From contig NW_026570244.1 in NCBI RefSeq assembly GCF_019649055.1, positions 186,001 to 250,000 of the forward strand: a stretch of DNA of 64,000 bases. Reading direction: 5' to 3'. The stretch is from Paramacrobiotus metropolitanus. Lineage: Eukaryota > Tardigrada > Eutardigrada > Parachela > Macrobiotidae. The number at the start of each line of letters is the position of its first letter. Position 1 is the first letter of the stretch. The notes beneath the pieces are model-generated. The model ran no database searches, had not been told where the DNA came from, and saw nothing but the letters and a program-made list of their open reading frames with translations. Both the position numbers and the translations under genes were made by a program. Shown in pieces: positions 24,871 to 36,795 of the stretch.

Positions 24871-27800
24871 CATCTCACCTTCCCGGAGCAAGCCAACCAA
24901 CCTGAAGCCGCTCGGCGGAAGTCTTTATCCTTCGTCAAACATCTCGAAAGGTCAGGCCGTCGGAGACGCGAGGAAGTAAATGGGCAGTTTTGAGACAACT
25001 ATCCGCGACTGTTGAGGCTGCCAACGCGAATCGACTTGGAAATCCTTCGACCTGGGAAAAACCAAATCGCCGTATTATTTCAATTGGAAGTGGCTGCCTC
25101 ACCACCCTGACGCCACCTTTGGTTATTGTCACGACTTTCACCATGCTGTGCCTATTCGCACTACCTTTTTTAAAAAATATTTTCGTAACCTTTTTTATTC
25201 TCACCACCTTACGGCTCTCCCTTCTGGCTATACTGTACGTACTTCTTACACACTGAATTATTTGGGAGGGCTCCCTGCATCATTTTTCACCACCACCAGG
25301 CTTCCGGAACGATTTTTTAATTATTTTTTTAAAGTTTTTTAGCAGACACCACGCGAATTCTAGGTGCACCAGCACAAGAAACGACCACACCACTGCTGCA
25401 TCCAGACACCATGATGTACAAATTTTATATTTTGAGGTTATTACAGTCGGGAAAAATACAGCACCGTCTTCTCAGAGGCATGTTACTCTTTTTACGTGCC
25501 ACTCTTGTGCTCCCTTTTCCATCCTTTAAGATCACTCGCTCTACTGTTCGACAGCATACGAGCCCTCCAGGTTATCCTCAAGGCAGGCTGGTACCTTTTC
25601 TGAAGAGGAGCGCGGAGCATAACAGGGCATCGGGGTCCTTGGTGTAACTGACTGGCCGTGACCTTTGCCTTTCGGAACATTACTGGTATTGGGCGAGATG
25701 CCGTTCTACGTACTTTGACGCACGTGCAGACATTTGGCGCACAGATCGTCTGCTGGTAGCTTTTGCGAGAGATGGCTTTGAAAACTGTAAAACTTTCCTT
25801 CGCGTAATTTGCCAGAGCGGTCTCAAGAACTGCATGCAAAGTGGCGGAACACATTCCCAAGTGCAGATATTCACTCTTTCGGCCGTTTTCCTCCTGGCCA
25901 TCACAGTGGGAAGTACAAGAGATTTTTGAGTAAGACGAACAAACTGTTTGGCATACAGAGATAAATGCAATTTTGAAAGAATTGTTGGAAGGCAATTTAA
26001 TCGCAGTCCACAGATAAGGACCTCTGCTGTGGTATACTGTAGCACTCGTTGTACTAGTTGTTTCTCCTGAAATCTGTAATGGTGCAGAACGTACTCTATC
26101 ATTATTTTTCCCTGTATTTACTAGCCTTGTATATGTTATTGTTGTTGTTGCAAAAGTATACAGAGGTCCTCGATGTCAGAGCATACAGTATACGTCCTCC
26201 TCCGCCTTGTACAGAAAAACCAAAACATTGTAGCTTAGATACAACAATAATTTTGGTAAAACAGTATCCCACTGTAATTGTACTCGTACAATCATTTCAT
26301 AATTATTGTACTGCCTTAAAGTACGTAAGCATAGACTATGTTTACGTACTTTAAGGCAGTACTTACTATGCTGCATAGTAAAATATTATAGAGGCAGCAT
26401 AGTAGTACAGTAAGTACTAGTAATATAACCGACTTTTATTTTCGAAAATATTAGCTGGTCTCTTAAGACTAACGGTATTTTACTTTACACGGTGGTGTCT
26501 CGAAAATGGTGACCCGAAGAGAAAAAACGGGGCGGGAAGCCAGGTGTTCCAAATGAATCCCGTATTGGCTGATGACCAAAAGACGTCGATTTAAAATCTT
26601 TGACCTGACGACATTTAGCTCGCGGTCCTCTGGCATTAAAGGGCACTCCCGTTTCTCAAATATACGAGTGCAGCTTAGAACTGCGAGAAAAAAACAGTCA
26701 GGATTTGTTTCGAAGGAAGCGAGGGACCATTTTTGCGGGTACCTCGGGAGTGACGGCACGGGAAAAAAGGGAACAGGAGGGCAGGAGCCATGTTCGTTGC
26801 TCGGTGGTCCGTGCACCGGTGGAACGATCAAACGTATCATCTCCATAAGCGGGGTCTGCCATATAAATTTAAAGTACATCCGTACTTAAACACGTCCATA
26901 ATTACGTCCATAATTAAGAAATTACTGTTGCTTCGCTAAGCATGTTGTGTCTGATGTCGGTTTCAAAATAAATGATTTCAAATAAGCCATATAATCACTT
27001 GACTTTTAACAAAGCTTTTAATACCTTAGATTTTCGTAAGTTTTCGCTTCGGAAATTTAGCAATGTTTACGTGCAAAGTCAGTGGCAATGCGGACGAGCG
27101 TCAGAAAATCAAAAACCGGATCTTCTATAAAAGTTGCGTTTTCACACGGTTAAAGTCCATTCATTATGTTTCGATGGAATCCAAAATGTTAATCAAGAAA
27201 ATAATCTAAATCATTTCATTAAACCGGCCGAGGACCACAAGAATCGCCAAACCAAATCCAAATTAAATTATTACATGTACTAGTATCGAAGAAAATGAAA
27301 ACGGGATTACAAAAAATGCGGAGGCGAAGCCGACGCCATTTCTTGTACTTATAAGTGCTCGAAGAAAGGATAGTGTTTGTGGTTGTCAGCGCCAGTGCAA
27401 CCAGAGCGACCTGTCTTCACCGTTTGGAAGCTCTTTGAGCGAAAACGCGTGGCAAGTTTGAAAATGTATCGGCCGCATAAGCAAACATCATACTGCATCC
27501 GCAAAGTCCAATACGATCTTGCCGACCGCCGAATTTTGTATAATATAAGCTTATAAGATCTTTAATTACAAACTATTACTCACCGCTCAAATATGCCAGA
27601 TTTTGGTGAAATACATTCTTTCCACGCGTCACAGTCCTTCCTGAGAAAGAAAATGATTTCGCGTTTGCCTCCGTCATAAATCCTGGCTTTTTCATAAACA
27701 GATCTCCCAGTTTTTCTGCTGGAACGGCAAATTCATGCATGCTGCAGCCGAAAACAAACAAATAAAAATAAGTGGTGGTCTTCAGATAAGCCGATGGTTA

Positions 27801-29241
27801 ATAAAATGCAGAATGTACGATATTTTAACATGCTCATTTTTTGAAATTTTTAATTATGTATCATGAAACGTAAAAACTATTCTGCTGTCACAAAATTTGC
27901 AGTTGAAGAAAATTTTGACTAAATAAGGACTTTCATAAAATCGTACCAGGATTTGTGCTGTAATGTAGTCTTTGACCTTCTTCTCCTTTAGTTGGCTGCC
28001 GGATCCGCTTGTAAGCGTGTGCGCTCCTATCTTGCTCTTCAGGTATCCGGTATTTCCAGCTGATTACGCCATTGACATGAACTGATTTGTTCTGCTCGTC
28101 AGAGTTGCACGGGGAGCGATACGCTGCAAGTTCCCACAGGTCTGTATTAAACCGGAATCGGGTGGGCAAGACACAGGATAATTATGAAGAATCAGACCAG
28201 TACATTATAATTGTTATGTTAAAAACAAAAATGGATTTACAAGTTACAACGGTTTCCCCTGCAGCCGTAAAATATGACGTTCGACAAAAATGTTAGATTC
28301 GCAGAACCAATCTGTACTGTACTGATGACGGTATAATAATATTCATTAAATATTTATTATCCGCCTGCGAAAGGCGAAAGCAAGCAACTAAAAAGTCCAT
28401 AGCGTAGCAACACCTGGATTGTACTTCACTCAGTCACGCCGCTGTTGCAAAACTCTCACACAGAAAGTTTCTTATCGAGACAAATCGTTTTATTCAGCCA
28501 GACACTATGTAACAGTGCGATATGCACGATAATCTAATCTGTACCGTGCAACTGTAGTGGCTGCAACTTCTACGTAATACGTGAACGCGTGCGTAAATAA
28601 ACACGACATGTTCATTTTAAATAGGCGCATAAATTCTGTACAAGGTACAGCCAACAATTTTTGGGCTTAGATGGTTTAAATAATATTGGTTATAAGGGAA
28701 AAATCCGTATGGAAATGTCTTCGCAATCCGTCAAAATACTCGCAAAGCACTGACACAGACTTTTTATATACGGACCGCCTGAGATGCCAGGCACTTTAAG
28801 CTTATGCTTTAACCCTACGGCTACATCCCAACTCCGGATTTTACAACACAGGTAAATAAATTTGCGCTTTACAGAACTTTGGTCTTTGCGCTTAAATACG
28901 AGTATTTAAATTGCTTGTTATAATGTTATTGTTAAACTGAACTGTTTCGCTTGTTTAGATTTCAGACAAAATTATTTTAGTACTTCATTTTATTTCTGAG
29001 GTTGACGTATAGCGTTAATCTTGTTTAACGTTTGCTTGTCGACGTCATTTTCGTGTGTTTTCTCAAATTCTCTCGTTTAGGAAGGTATTCCCTTATGAAG
29101 CAAAGCTATTATTAAGGGATGCCCCATTTTTGCTCAAATTGCAGATTTATAGGATACTGCTGGCACTCACTGTAACAGTGGGTGAGCATCGGATGGAGCT
29201 CGTTATCCGTTGTGCTGCGTAAGCGGAGAGCGGCCGACGCG
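24871..29241. other. Long interval without a convincing gene
   Basis: Open frames of 80-167 codons at 25492-26102 (minus) overlap in two frames; neither is recognised. A possible internal exon lies on the minus strand at about 27590-27740: it starts after GGCTGCAG, encodes CMHEFAVPAEKLGDLFMKK and onward, and ends at a good GTGAGT donor, but no flanking exon was found. A perfect palindrome at 26308-26362 is listed separately. Confidence 0.3.
26308..26362. repeat. Perfect 21-bp inverted repeat
   Basis: GTACTGCCTTAAAGTACGTAA is exactly inverted after a 13-base loop. A further, weaker inverted pair (ACTATGCTGC / GCAGCATAGT) follows to about 26412. Confidence 0.9.
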
Positions 29242-30441
29242 ATGTTCCCGCGACGCGCTGCACACTGGCCGTCGTGCTGGTTGGGAAGGGGCGCTGCTGT
29301 GTCAATAAGGACGCTTATCCTACGGACCCCTGTGCGTCAGCTGCGCGCCCTTGGAAGGGGGCTCGTGGGTGCTGAATGGCGCGTTTCCTATCGGGTACAC
29401 GACGCCGCGCGCGGACTGAGCAGCCACCCCGCCCCCGTGGGCGGTCGCCCTAGCACCAGGGGTGGACCGAATGGGGCTCCTGGGGAAGGGGCTATCCGCG
29501 CTGCACCACCGCCAGCCCGTGCTGACGCTATGGCACCCGCCCCGGAGAAGCCAAAGCCCTCGTACTGGCAGCGCTTCAAGGAGATGTACAAATCCTACTG
29601 GTACGTCCTGCTGCCCGTGTTCGCCCTTACGTCCGCCGGCTGGATGCTGCTCCTCTACTACCTAGTCAAAAGGTGGGTGTACAATTCAGCTTTATTAATT
29701 CAAAATTGTGTTTATTCATTTTATTTTACGTTTAATTTTTAATTTCATTCGTAAAACACAAGAACAATACATGTATAATGTATTTACAATTTTTAAGTTT
29801 TCTTAAGTTAATTTAAAGCAGCAGTGTCTGCTTATTGCCGTGATAATTATGAAGCGAAACAAAGATGAAGTACGAATGTACAATTATGTTTGTACTTGAA
29901 TTTGTATATCTCACACTGCACACAACATCCCCTCCCGATTCGCCGTTTTGTGGTTATATTAATTTATTAATATTTGCTTCACTTCTATTATTAATTATAA
30001 TGAAATATTATCGCTTTGAATTTTGATTGATTATTAATGTCATAAAATGTTATTGATTACTTTGTCTAAATTGTCATGTGCTGCAGTGGCGTGGACATCG
30101 TGTCCCTGCTGGAGAGGGTGGGCGCCAGCGAGGCGCTGCTGGAGCGCTTCCGGCTGGAGTCGTCGCGGTCGGCGACGTACGCGTACCTGGCCAGTGCGTA
30201 CGCGCTGTACCACGTGGTGGCGCCGCTGCGCTACGGCCTGACGCTGGCGCTGACGACGCTGGCCATCGCCTACCTGCGCCGCTGGGGCTACATCCGGCCG
30301 GTGCCCTCCAAGGAGCGCCTGCAGCAGATGGTCAGCCAGGCGCCCACGCACGTCCGCCGGATGGTCCGCCGCCGGCTGGACGCCCGACACAAACGCCACA
30401 CCGAGCACTGTGATCCCGACAATCCTCCCAAGAAGCAGTGA
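29242..30441 (+). CDS. FAM210A/B-like mitochondrial inner-membrane protein (DUF1279), two exons
   Basis: Exon 1 is 29242-29672 and exon 2 is 30087-30441, with a GT-AG intron of 414 bp. The junction restores an AGT codon and the family motif YYLVK-SGVDIV, which is strong support for the model. The product is 261 residues. The first 45 residues are rich in Arg with no acidic residues at the start (MFPRRAAHW...), fitting a mitochondrial targeting peptide; a proline/glycine-rich stretch follows to about residue 108. The DUF1279 core starts at FKEMYKSYWYVLLPVFALTS, with one membrane helix at about 119-142, then ERVGASEALLERF, a second hydrophobic stretch (APLRYGLTLALTTL) and AYLRRWGYIRPVPSKERL. 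The tail is basic. I chose the ATG at 29242; an in-frame GTG at 29182 is the only upstream alternative. FAM210 proteins act in mitochondria; the exact role here is inferred from the family. The exons are much more GC-rich than the intron. Confidence 0.92.
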
Positions 30442-30486
30442 AGCCGCGGAAAGCGTTCACTCCATCCCGATATACGGAAGCACGTG

Positions 30487-30558
30487 ATTATTATTATTAT
30501 TACTATTATTATTACATCAGCAGCAGACAACCCGCTAAACGGGACTTCAACGTCTGCT
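30487..30558 (-). mobile_element. Retroelement 3' end with (AAT)n tail and hairpin
   Basis: On the minus strand a hairpin-forming unit (outer stem GCAGAC/GTCTGC, inner stem CCCG/CGGG) is followed by a TGATGT spacer and an (AAT)n tail. The same arrangement is at 48766-48825. This looks like the 3' terminus of a LINE or SINE, 5'-truncated. Confidence 0.55.
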
Positions 30559-31009
30559 CGGCTAATGCATAATCATCGCAATGCATCGCTCGTTGCGTGA
30601 TTTCCGTGATTACCGGCGTCCAGATTTCACCGTTTAGCGCGATTTCCGGACTGGAAGGAGCGCTGCTGTCTTTACGGGAGAATGCTCCTCAGTGATTTCC
30701 AGTGGGCTGGCTGGTGGCCTTGAAATGCCAGCGCGGGCATGCCTGTGTTGTGTTTTTAACGCTTTGGGTGTCGGCCGGTTGTGGGTGAACGCGACGGCGG
30801 CCTTTCTTTACTAATCACTTCCGGTTCAGCTGAACTGCAGTGTTGGTTTATAAATAGCGTCGCTATTTATGTTCGTTCGTGCAATCAGCGTGATGCATCC
30901 TCTTTCCGGTAAAAATAACCCGTTCTGCTTTTCAGCGTTGGCTTTCCAGAAAGGTTCCAGCTCGAATTAAAACGAACTGTGAAATTTATTACACCGGCCA
31001 TGAAACTGA
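30559..31009. other. 3' flank of the FAM210-like gene
   Basis: No gene is supported. A TATAAATA box (30850-30857) stands next to a small palindrome (AAATAGCGTCGCTATTT), so it is at least as likely a repeat as a promoter. Confidence 0.35.
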
Positions 31010-31013
31010 TTAA

Positions 31014-31490
31014 GAGATTTGGCCCGGTACATCGTACCGAACTCCTGTATGTCCATGCACGAAAACTTTCATTTTCGCGCACTCCCAAACAATTCTTTGT
31101 TGTGTTTTATAACCTTCTGTAGCCAGATTGTTTGTATACATGCACAGGCGTAAGAACCGTTTGTGCGCCCAACATCCGGTTCGGGAGTTTTGGCTACGTA
31201 TTAGAAAATTCCAAAAATCTTAGCTTATTTAGGTGTACACACTACACAGTCTCGTCAGCAACCGATCATTTTGCATCGAAACGTACAAATGCATTTAAAG
31301 CGTTTTTGCACCGAACCAGAGCTGCACCAATTTTTTAAAATTTTAAAATGAATTTAAATTATTGAAATCAATGCATGAATTTGGATGAATGAATTTGAAA
31401 ATGAATTCCAAAATTTTTGGAAATTTCTAACAGCCATAACTCCCGAACCGAATGCTGCGCGCACAAACGGTTTTTACGCCTATATATGTG
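31014..31490. mobile_element. TTAA-flanked long-inverted-repeat element, partial copy
   Basis: TTAA (31010-31013) is followed by GAGATTTGGCCCGGTACATC and the left-arm landmarks of the copy at 423-1099 (GCGCACTCCCAAAC, CCGGTTCGGGAGTT). The inverse arm survives only as CCATAACTCCCGAACCGAAT and neighbours (about 31430-31480). The right end is lost. Confidence 0.75.
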
Positions 31491-32029
31491 TGATTTATAC
31501 ATACGTACTTTTGTATGCATACTTTTTATTAGCACAAGCCAGTTTTTTTATAAAATCGACATGCCGTAACTGGTTTGGTAATTTATTTCAAATGCCGCTC
31601 GATCTGGGCAGTGATGATTTGTGAATCATGGCGTGTGCATGCTTAGACTCACAATTAGTTTTAATTCTGCTTGCATATATTCCTCGCAGTCTCGCACGTT
31701 CCTGCAGCCCGGTGACCGGAAGGGAAATCGTAAAACTGTCTCTCACACACATTACGCACTATGGCATGCCATGCACTCGTATTAATATTACTGTAAATTA
31801 GTATTGCGCTGTTGGTATTATGCTTTCCTGCCTTTCCATGTGCTTCCGAACGGTAAATTATAAAACTCGAGCCCAGCGCTGCTTGAGCCGAGATAAAACA
31901 TTTCTAGAATTCATTTTTGTTCTCAGTTTGCATCGGCTTGACCATTGATCAGCTTGTTAAACTCTGGCCCAAACCTTGTTCTCTGTGTTGCATTGTTCTT
32001 GTCATTAAACATGCCGTGTACTTCCGCTG

Positions 32030-32319
32030 GGCCCGCGCTCAAGCTCTGACTCTGACTCAGACTCTGACCGCTCAAACTCTGACTACTCAAAGTCTGACTC
32101 TGACTGTCCAAACTCTGACTCTGACTGAATAACCTAAGAATAACTTAAGAAACCTAAGAAACCTAAGAAAACTTAGAAACCTAAGAAACCTATTAAGAAA
32201 CCTAAGAAACCTTCAGAGTCAGAGTCAGACTTTGAGCGGTCAGAGTCAGACTTTGAGTAGTCAGAGTCAGAGTTTGAGTGGTCAGAATCAGAGTCAGAGT
32301 CAGAGTTGGAGTCTAGGCC
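32030..32319. mobile_element. (CTCTGA)-armed foldback element, Mutator-type
   Basis: The left end GGCCCGCGCTC leads into CTCTGA hexamers; the right arm is the inverse (TCAGAG hexamers) ending GTCTAGGCC. The centre is tandem AACCTAAGA words. Flanking 9-mers CTTCCGCTG (32021-32029) and CTTCCGTTG (32320-32328) differ at one base, a likely 9-bp target duplication. The copy at 61640-61972 has an exact one. Open frames across it are repeats, not genes. Confidence 0.85.
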
Positions 32320-32639
32320 CTTCCGTTGTTACGGTCAGTAATTGTGTTACGCCAGTAAGAGCGTCCACGACCGCACCGTTGCCGGTCGTGCCAACCTTTT
32401 CATCCCAACAGCCCATACAGCCAACACGTGGTACGGCCAACACGCCAACCCACTAGAACAGCAGCCAGATCGGCTACTGTTACAGTAGTGAGGCGGCGAA
32501 ACAAGTGTGAAGTAGAAGTTGGACGCAGGAAGTGGATCGAACCGATTGAACGGTGGCTAATGGTGAAATTGCGCAAACGATGCACAGTGCTTGCCACACA
32601 ACGACCGTTGAATGACGTTTTATGTTTTGGTAACAGGTA

Positions 32640-32860
32640 TCAGCCCATTTCGCCTACGAGACATTTCGCCTGTAAATTCGATTCGAATCATGAAAAGCGC
32701 TGATAATAACGCTGATACAGCGTTTTCTTATAGTTACTCATTTTTTTCTTATATTTCCAGGTTTTCTTTGGTTTCTTAGGTTTTCTTATGTTTCTTGGCT
32801 GTGTTACTTATGATTTGAATCAAACTGTTAGGCGAAATGTCCTTTAGGCGAAATGGGTGG
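32640..32860. mobile_element. Small MITE with ATTTCGCC ends
   Basis: CCCATTTCGCCTACGAGACA followed by TTTCGCC (about 32643-32670) is inverted at about 32829-32856 (TTAGGCGAAATG words). The loop contains GGTTTCTTAGGTTTTCTT, the same word that fills the foldback loops. Confidence 0.65.
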
Positions 32861-32868
32861 CAGCCTGG

Positions 32869-33008
32869 CAGCGGCGTAACGAGCTCAAAGGTTTGGGGTG
32901 GGCCACAAGTACTGGCTTTGGGGTAGGCCGTTCCCATAGACTCTATGCTATAACTTTTCGTTTGGGGTGGGCCGTGGCCCCCAAATTATTAGGCTCGTTA
33001 CGCCACTG
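32869..33008. mobile_element. 140-bp hAT MITE with exact 8-bp duplication
   Basis: The ends CAGCGGCGTAACGAGC and the inverse of CAGTGGCGTAACGAGC (one mismatch) bound 140 bases. CAGCCTGG lies exactly on both sides (32861-32868 and 33009-33016). CAGTGGCGTA is a common hAT terminus. Confidence 0.92.
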
Positions 33009-33016
33009 CAGCCTGG

Positions 33017-33699
33017 TAACATTGGTTAGCCCGTTACTAATATAATTCTTGTGCAGTTCCAATCCACGCATTTTCCTGATTTTTTTTCTCTCGTGCACAG
33101 CGGGTTTTCTATGTCAATTTAATTTTATTTAGTTTTAAAAATTTTAAACACAACGAACTTTGGCTTTTTTTGACAAACGGTTATGCTTTTCCATGTTATA
33201 AAATATCTTCCTGTCAAATTATTAATTTGTGGCCACATCATAATTCGCAAATCTGACGGACTCGGTCATCGACGTAACAGAATTTTCTTCTGATTGGTTG
33301 TTGTTTTCAGCCGTTGTGCGGCGTGTTGCCTTGGCGCACTTCTACTATTAGTTATCGTTCAATCGGCTCGATCCACTTCCTACGTCCAACTTCTACTTCA
33401 CACCTGTTTCGCCGCCTCACTACTAGTATCGCTACTGTGTTTCCGCTGCCAACCTGAATCATTATTAAATTTTGCATTGCGCGCACCTTTACTTGTACGT
33501 ACTCTATAGATTCGCACCCGCCAGGCAATAAAACCGAATTAATCCAAATATTTTCATATTATTAATGCGAATAAATCCGGTAGTTCGATCATTACAGATA
33601 CACGGCTCACCGCCAATAGCGTGTTGGTTAAAAAGTTTGCAAATGCGGAAATGCCGACATTCATCTTGCATGTTTTTTTGTAATAAAAAAGGAAGTGTG
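33017..33699. other. Unassigned interval
   Basis: Frames of 60-94 codons overlap on both strands. No motif or splice pair was found. The last part merges into the retroelement fragment that follows. Confidence 0.35.
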
Positions 33700-34481
33700 G
33701 CTCACCTGGAAGAAAATGAGAAGCGACGGAAGTACTCTCCACTGGAAAGTAGACACCTTTTCTATCCCTTAGTTGTTGAAACGTTCGGTGTCTTCGGCCT
33801 AGCCTTAAGTGAATTTGTACATTTTATGGGCCGTAATACTCGGGAATAAACTGGAGAAGCGCGTTCTACTGCTTTTATGAAACAACGTTTTAGTTTGGCT
33901 GTCATTAAGGGAAATGCTACTGCTGTGTTAACCCTATAGTCCCGAACATATTTCAGAGACGATTCTACCCGATGATGGGTCAATTGACCCAGGCAGACTG
34001 GTTGGTCAGTTCTCCCTGAAAGGGCAGGGCTGGCTAATCAAAATAAGAATCGCCCGTTTATTATTGCCGGGGCATAAGTAGGACATAAGCAAGGCAGCCC
34101 TGATTCCTCTAAGGAATATAGACCTCTGGTCATTCACTACGGTTAATCGAACAGCGAAACCTGCACTCAGGCCACAAATAGATATGCGCTGTACAAATGA
34201 CTCAGATTTATTAGCAACGATGTTATTTGTTTATATCGTTTATAGACTTAATATCCTAATTTGAACAGCATAACAGAACACAAGCACTTAAAAGGATTCT
34301 TGTTGTTGTTGCATTAATATACAGCGCAGTCCCTCCAAGGACAAGCATAGGAAAAAAATTGAAACAACAAAAATAGTGCCATATATAAAACCCGTTAAAT
34401 AATTACAACTATATATGTAAACAAAGACAGAAAATAAAAAATTAACAATACAACAAAATTGACAAATGCATGAATAAAATT

Positions 34482-36597
34482 TCAGTTCTTTTCGCAAGCG
34501 CCACACAGCGCGCTGTAATGATTTCCACAAACAGGTGTTTTACAACAAAAACACGTAATTAACGTTTTGTTGTCCTTTCTCTCCTCTTGACAAGGGCGGC
34601 ATCGTACTCGTTTTTTAATGCTGCTTGATTCAGTAACGTTTGACAAATCTACCTGAGGAACCGGCACGCTAAGCATTTCAAGAACACCACCTATCAGACG
34701 ACGATGATCACTGTGCAGTGTTTTCACCTCTTCGAACCTTCGTCCCAAATGAGCTGAAAACGTTTGGTATTTATTAATTAAATATAAATTTAAAAAAAAA
34801 CATTATATAAATTCATGCTAAATTAAAAGTAAATATACCTTTGCTCATATTATAGCCGATTTCTCCTATAAATGTTCGCCGCCGCCCCTTTTCTCCTGAT
34901 TTCCATGCCGGCGATAAATAATTCCATATAACCCAGGCATTTTGCACAGAAATGTCGATAATGTCGAAAAATATAACCATTGGCCAGCGACGTGTTTTGC
35001 GCTTGACGGAATTGTATCCCACATACTGGTCCAATAAATCGACCCATAACTTTCCCTCATTATATTTGAGAATGATTTCCGGTTTCAACTGCCGATCTTC
35101 AATTTATACGGCTGACTCGTCCGCTAACGCTTTATCGTGGTGCATTGTGCTAAGCAAAACCACGGCTTTATTCTGTTTGGGCACATATGAAACCAGCGTA
35201 ATATTATCTCCTGAAAAACCGAACAAACTCGACAATTCGTCCCGCTTCTTAGCAGGAAGAAAGTCATCGGGAATTTCCCGTTTATTTTTCCGCAATGTGC
35301 CGACTAAGGTTAAGTTTCTGGCAAGCAACTTCCGGGCTAATGGAAAACTGGTAAAAAAATTGTCACAGACAATATTTCTACCAGAGTTGACACCCAACGG
35401 CTCCACCATATCTAACACCACGCGCTCTCCCTGATTCAGCTCTCTGATTTGTTCTGAGTTTACAGGTCTTCCAGTGTAAACTTGGAAATTTAGGCAATAA
35501 GCCGGTTTACAACAAGCCGCCCAACACTTTATGCCGTACTTTCCTCTTGGCTTGTTTGGCAAATATTGCCGGAAGCCGCATCGGACTTTGCACGGTACTA
35601 ACTGTTCATCCACTGTCACGTCTTCTCCGGGGATGAACGAGTGCTGAATTATGGGAACCCAGATATTCAGTAAATTGGACACTGCAGCTAATCGGTCTGT
35701 TTTTTCTCTCTGATCTCTTGTGAAAGAGTCATCAAATCGCAGAGATAACAGAATTTGTTCGAACCGGTCACGTGACATAATGGCCTTGTAAACTGCTTTT
35801 CCTTCATATTTACTCCATAGATCACGCACACAATGACCATTTTTATTATTCGCTCCTTGAAGAAGCAATAATCCTAAATAAACAGAAAAAATATTTGACA
35901 GAAGTTACTAATATTTTAATTATATAAAACTTAATTGATTTAATAATTTAACAATTTAACAATTTAACAATTTAATAATTTAATAACTTAATAATTTAAT
36001 AATTTAATAATTTAATAATTTAATAATTTAATAATTTAATAATTTAATAATTTAATAATTTAATAATTTAATAATTTAATAATTTAATAATTTAATAATT
36101 TAATAATTTAATAATTTAATAATTTAATAATTTAATAATTTAATAATTTAATAATTTAATAATTTAATAATTTAATAATTTAATAATTTAATAAATTTAA
36201 TAATTTAATAATTTAATAATTTAATAATTTAATATTTTTAATTTAATAATTTAATTTTTTTGATAATTTGATAATTTGATAATTTGGTAATTTGATAATT
36301 TGATAATTTGATAATTTGATAATTTGATAATTTGATAATTTGATAATTTGATAATTTGATAATTTGATAATTTGATAATTTGATAATTTGATAATTTGAT
36401 AATTTGATAATTTAATAATTCAAAATTAATTTACCACTAAATAACTTCAAAATATTCAAATAAATATCTGAATAATTTAATATTTGCTGGCGCATACCCA
36501 AAAAAGCATTAAGCTCTGTCACGTCGAGATCTACCCAGACAGCTTTAAAACGCCTGAGCCCTTCGAGATTGGTAAATATCAGCATGATGTTCTTCAT
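34482..36597 (-). pseudogene. piggyBac transposase, three exons, one in-frame stop
   Basis: Exons 36498-36597, 34839-35873 and 34482-34753 join through GT-AG introns in frame (1407 bases). Joins give NAFLG-LLLLQGANN and YNMSK-AHLGRRFEEV, both plausible for the family. The catalytic domain (DDE_Tnp_1_7 type) has the three expected aspartates: VTVDEQLVPC, IVCDNFFTSF and KLWVDLLDQY. The C-terminal zinc-ribbon is present (CRPCQEE ... CFCCKTPVCGNH). A TAA at 35104-35106 interrupts the domain between ALADESAV and LKPEIILKYN with no frame change. The N-terminus is only about 33 residues before the FLG motif, shorter than usual, and the 5' end of the element leaves no room for another exon, so N-terminal sequence is missing. 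The first intron is swollen by an 8-bp satellite. Confidence 0.92.
35935..36412 (+). repeat. 8-bp satellite inside the piggyBac intron
   Basis: Two adjoining arrays, AATAATTT (about 35935-36250) and GATAATTT (about 36255-36412), differ by one base per unit. They fill most of the first intron of the transposase gene, between the GTATGC donor at 36497 and the TATTTAG acceptor at 35874. Confidence 0.95.
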
Positions 36598-36795
36598 ATC
36601 CGCAGAAATAAATAAATCGAAAAAGGAAAAGGAAAAGCCGCAGCAAATATCCTGTTTTTGTTATTGTAACGCTTGGTATCGTCTGTTGTTGGATGCTCTT
36701 GGGTCACCACGACCCACTCCGGTTCTATAGGGTTAAGAGCGTTGCCTTATAACCCGCAGGCGGATGGACATTTTGGTTGTTTTTTTAATGTTTAA

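Larger units (their letters stand above)
33932..36732 (-). mobile_element. piggyBac transposon, near-complete
   Basis: The ends begin CCCTATAG on both sides and are flanked by TTAA (33928-33931 and 36733-36736). Subterminal inverted words (TGGGTCAATTGACCCA-like on the left, TGGGTCGTGGTGACCCA-like on the right) fit transposase binding sites. The element is 2801 bp and carries a three-exon transposase gene on the minus strand. The N-terminal coding part is short and one stop lies in the catalytic domain, so this copy is probably inactive. Confidence 0.95.
33700..36795 (+). pseudogene. LINE-like reverse transcriptase fragment 4, split by a piggyBac element
   Basis: 33700-33931 encodes RRKYSPLESRHLFYPLVVET and FGVFGLALSEF, then, after a TAA, GEARSTAFMKQRFSLAV and IKGNATAV. 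The frame resumes at 36733 after the inserted piggyBac as LRALPYNPQADGHFGCFF, using one copy of the duplicated TTAA. With the insert removed the frame is continuous across the site, so the piggyBac arrived after this fragment. It matches the C-terminal signature of fragments 1-3. Confidence 0.8.

Noticed and set aside
24990-25342. Possible hAT zinc-finger-like words (WLPHHPD, YCHDFHH)
   Set aside because: The cysteine/histidine spacing does not fit a BED or TTF finger.
25492-26102. Two overlapping minus-strand frames of 140 and 167 codons
   Set aside because: Different frames over the same bases, no motif, no promoter or splice support.
27933-28169. Protein-like minus-strand frame (LWELAAYRSPCNSDEQ and onward)
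   Set aside because: A stop lies directly upstream, no acceptor or ATG is available, and no partner exon was found.
30850-30857. TATAAATA as a promoter
   Set aside because: It is part of a small palindrome and no ORF or exon follows.
31917-32456. Ser/Gln/Thr-rich frames on both strands, also at 61407-62020
   Set aside because: They are read-through of the CTCTGA/TCAGAG and AAGAAACCT repeats of foldback elements.
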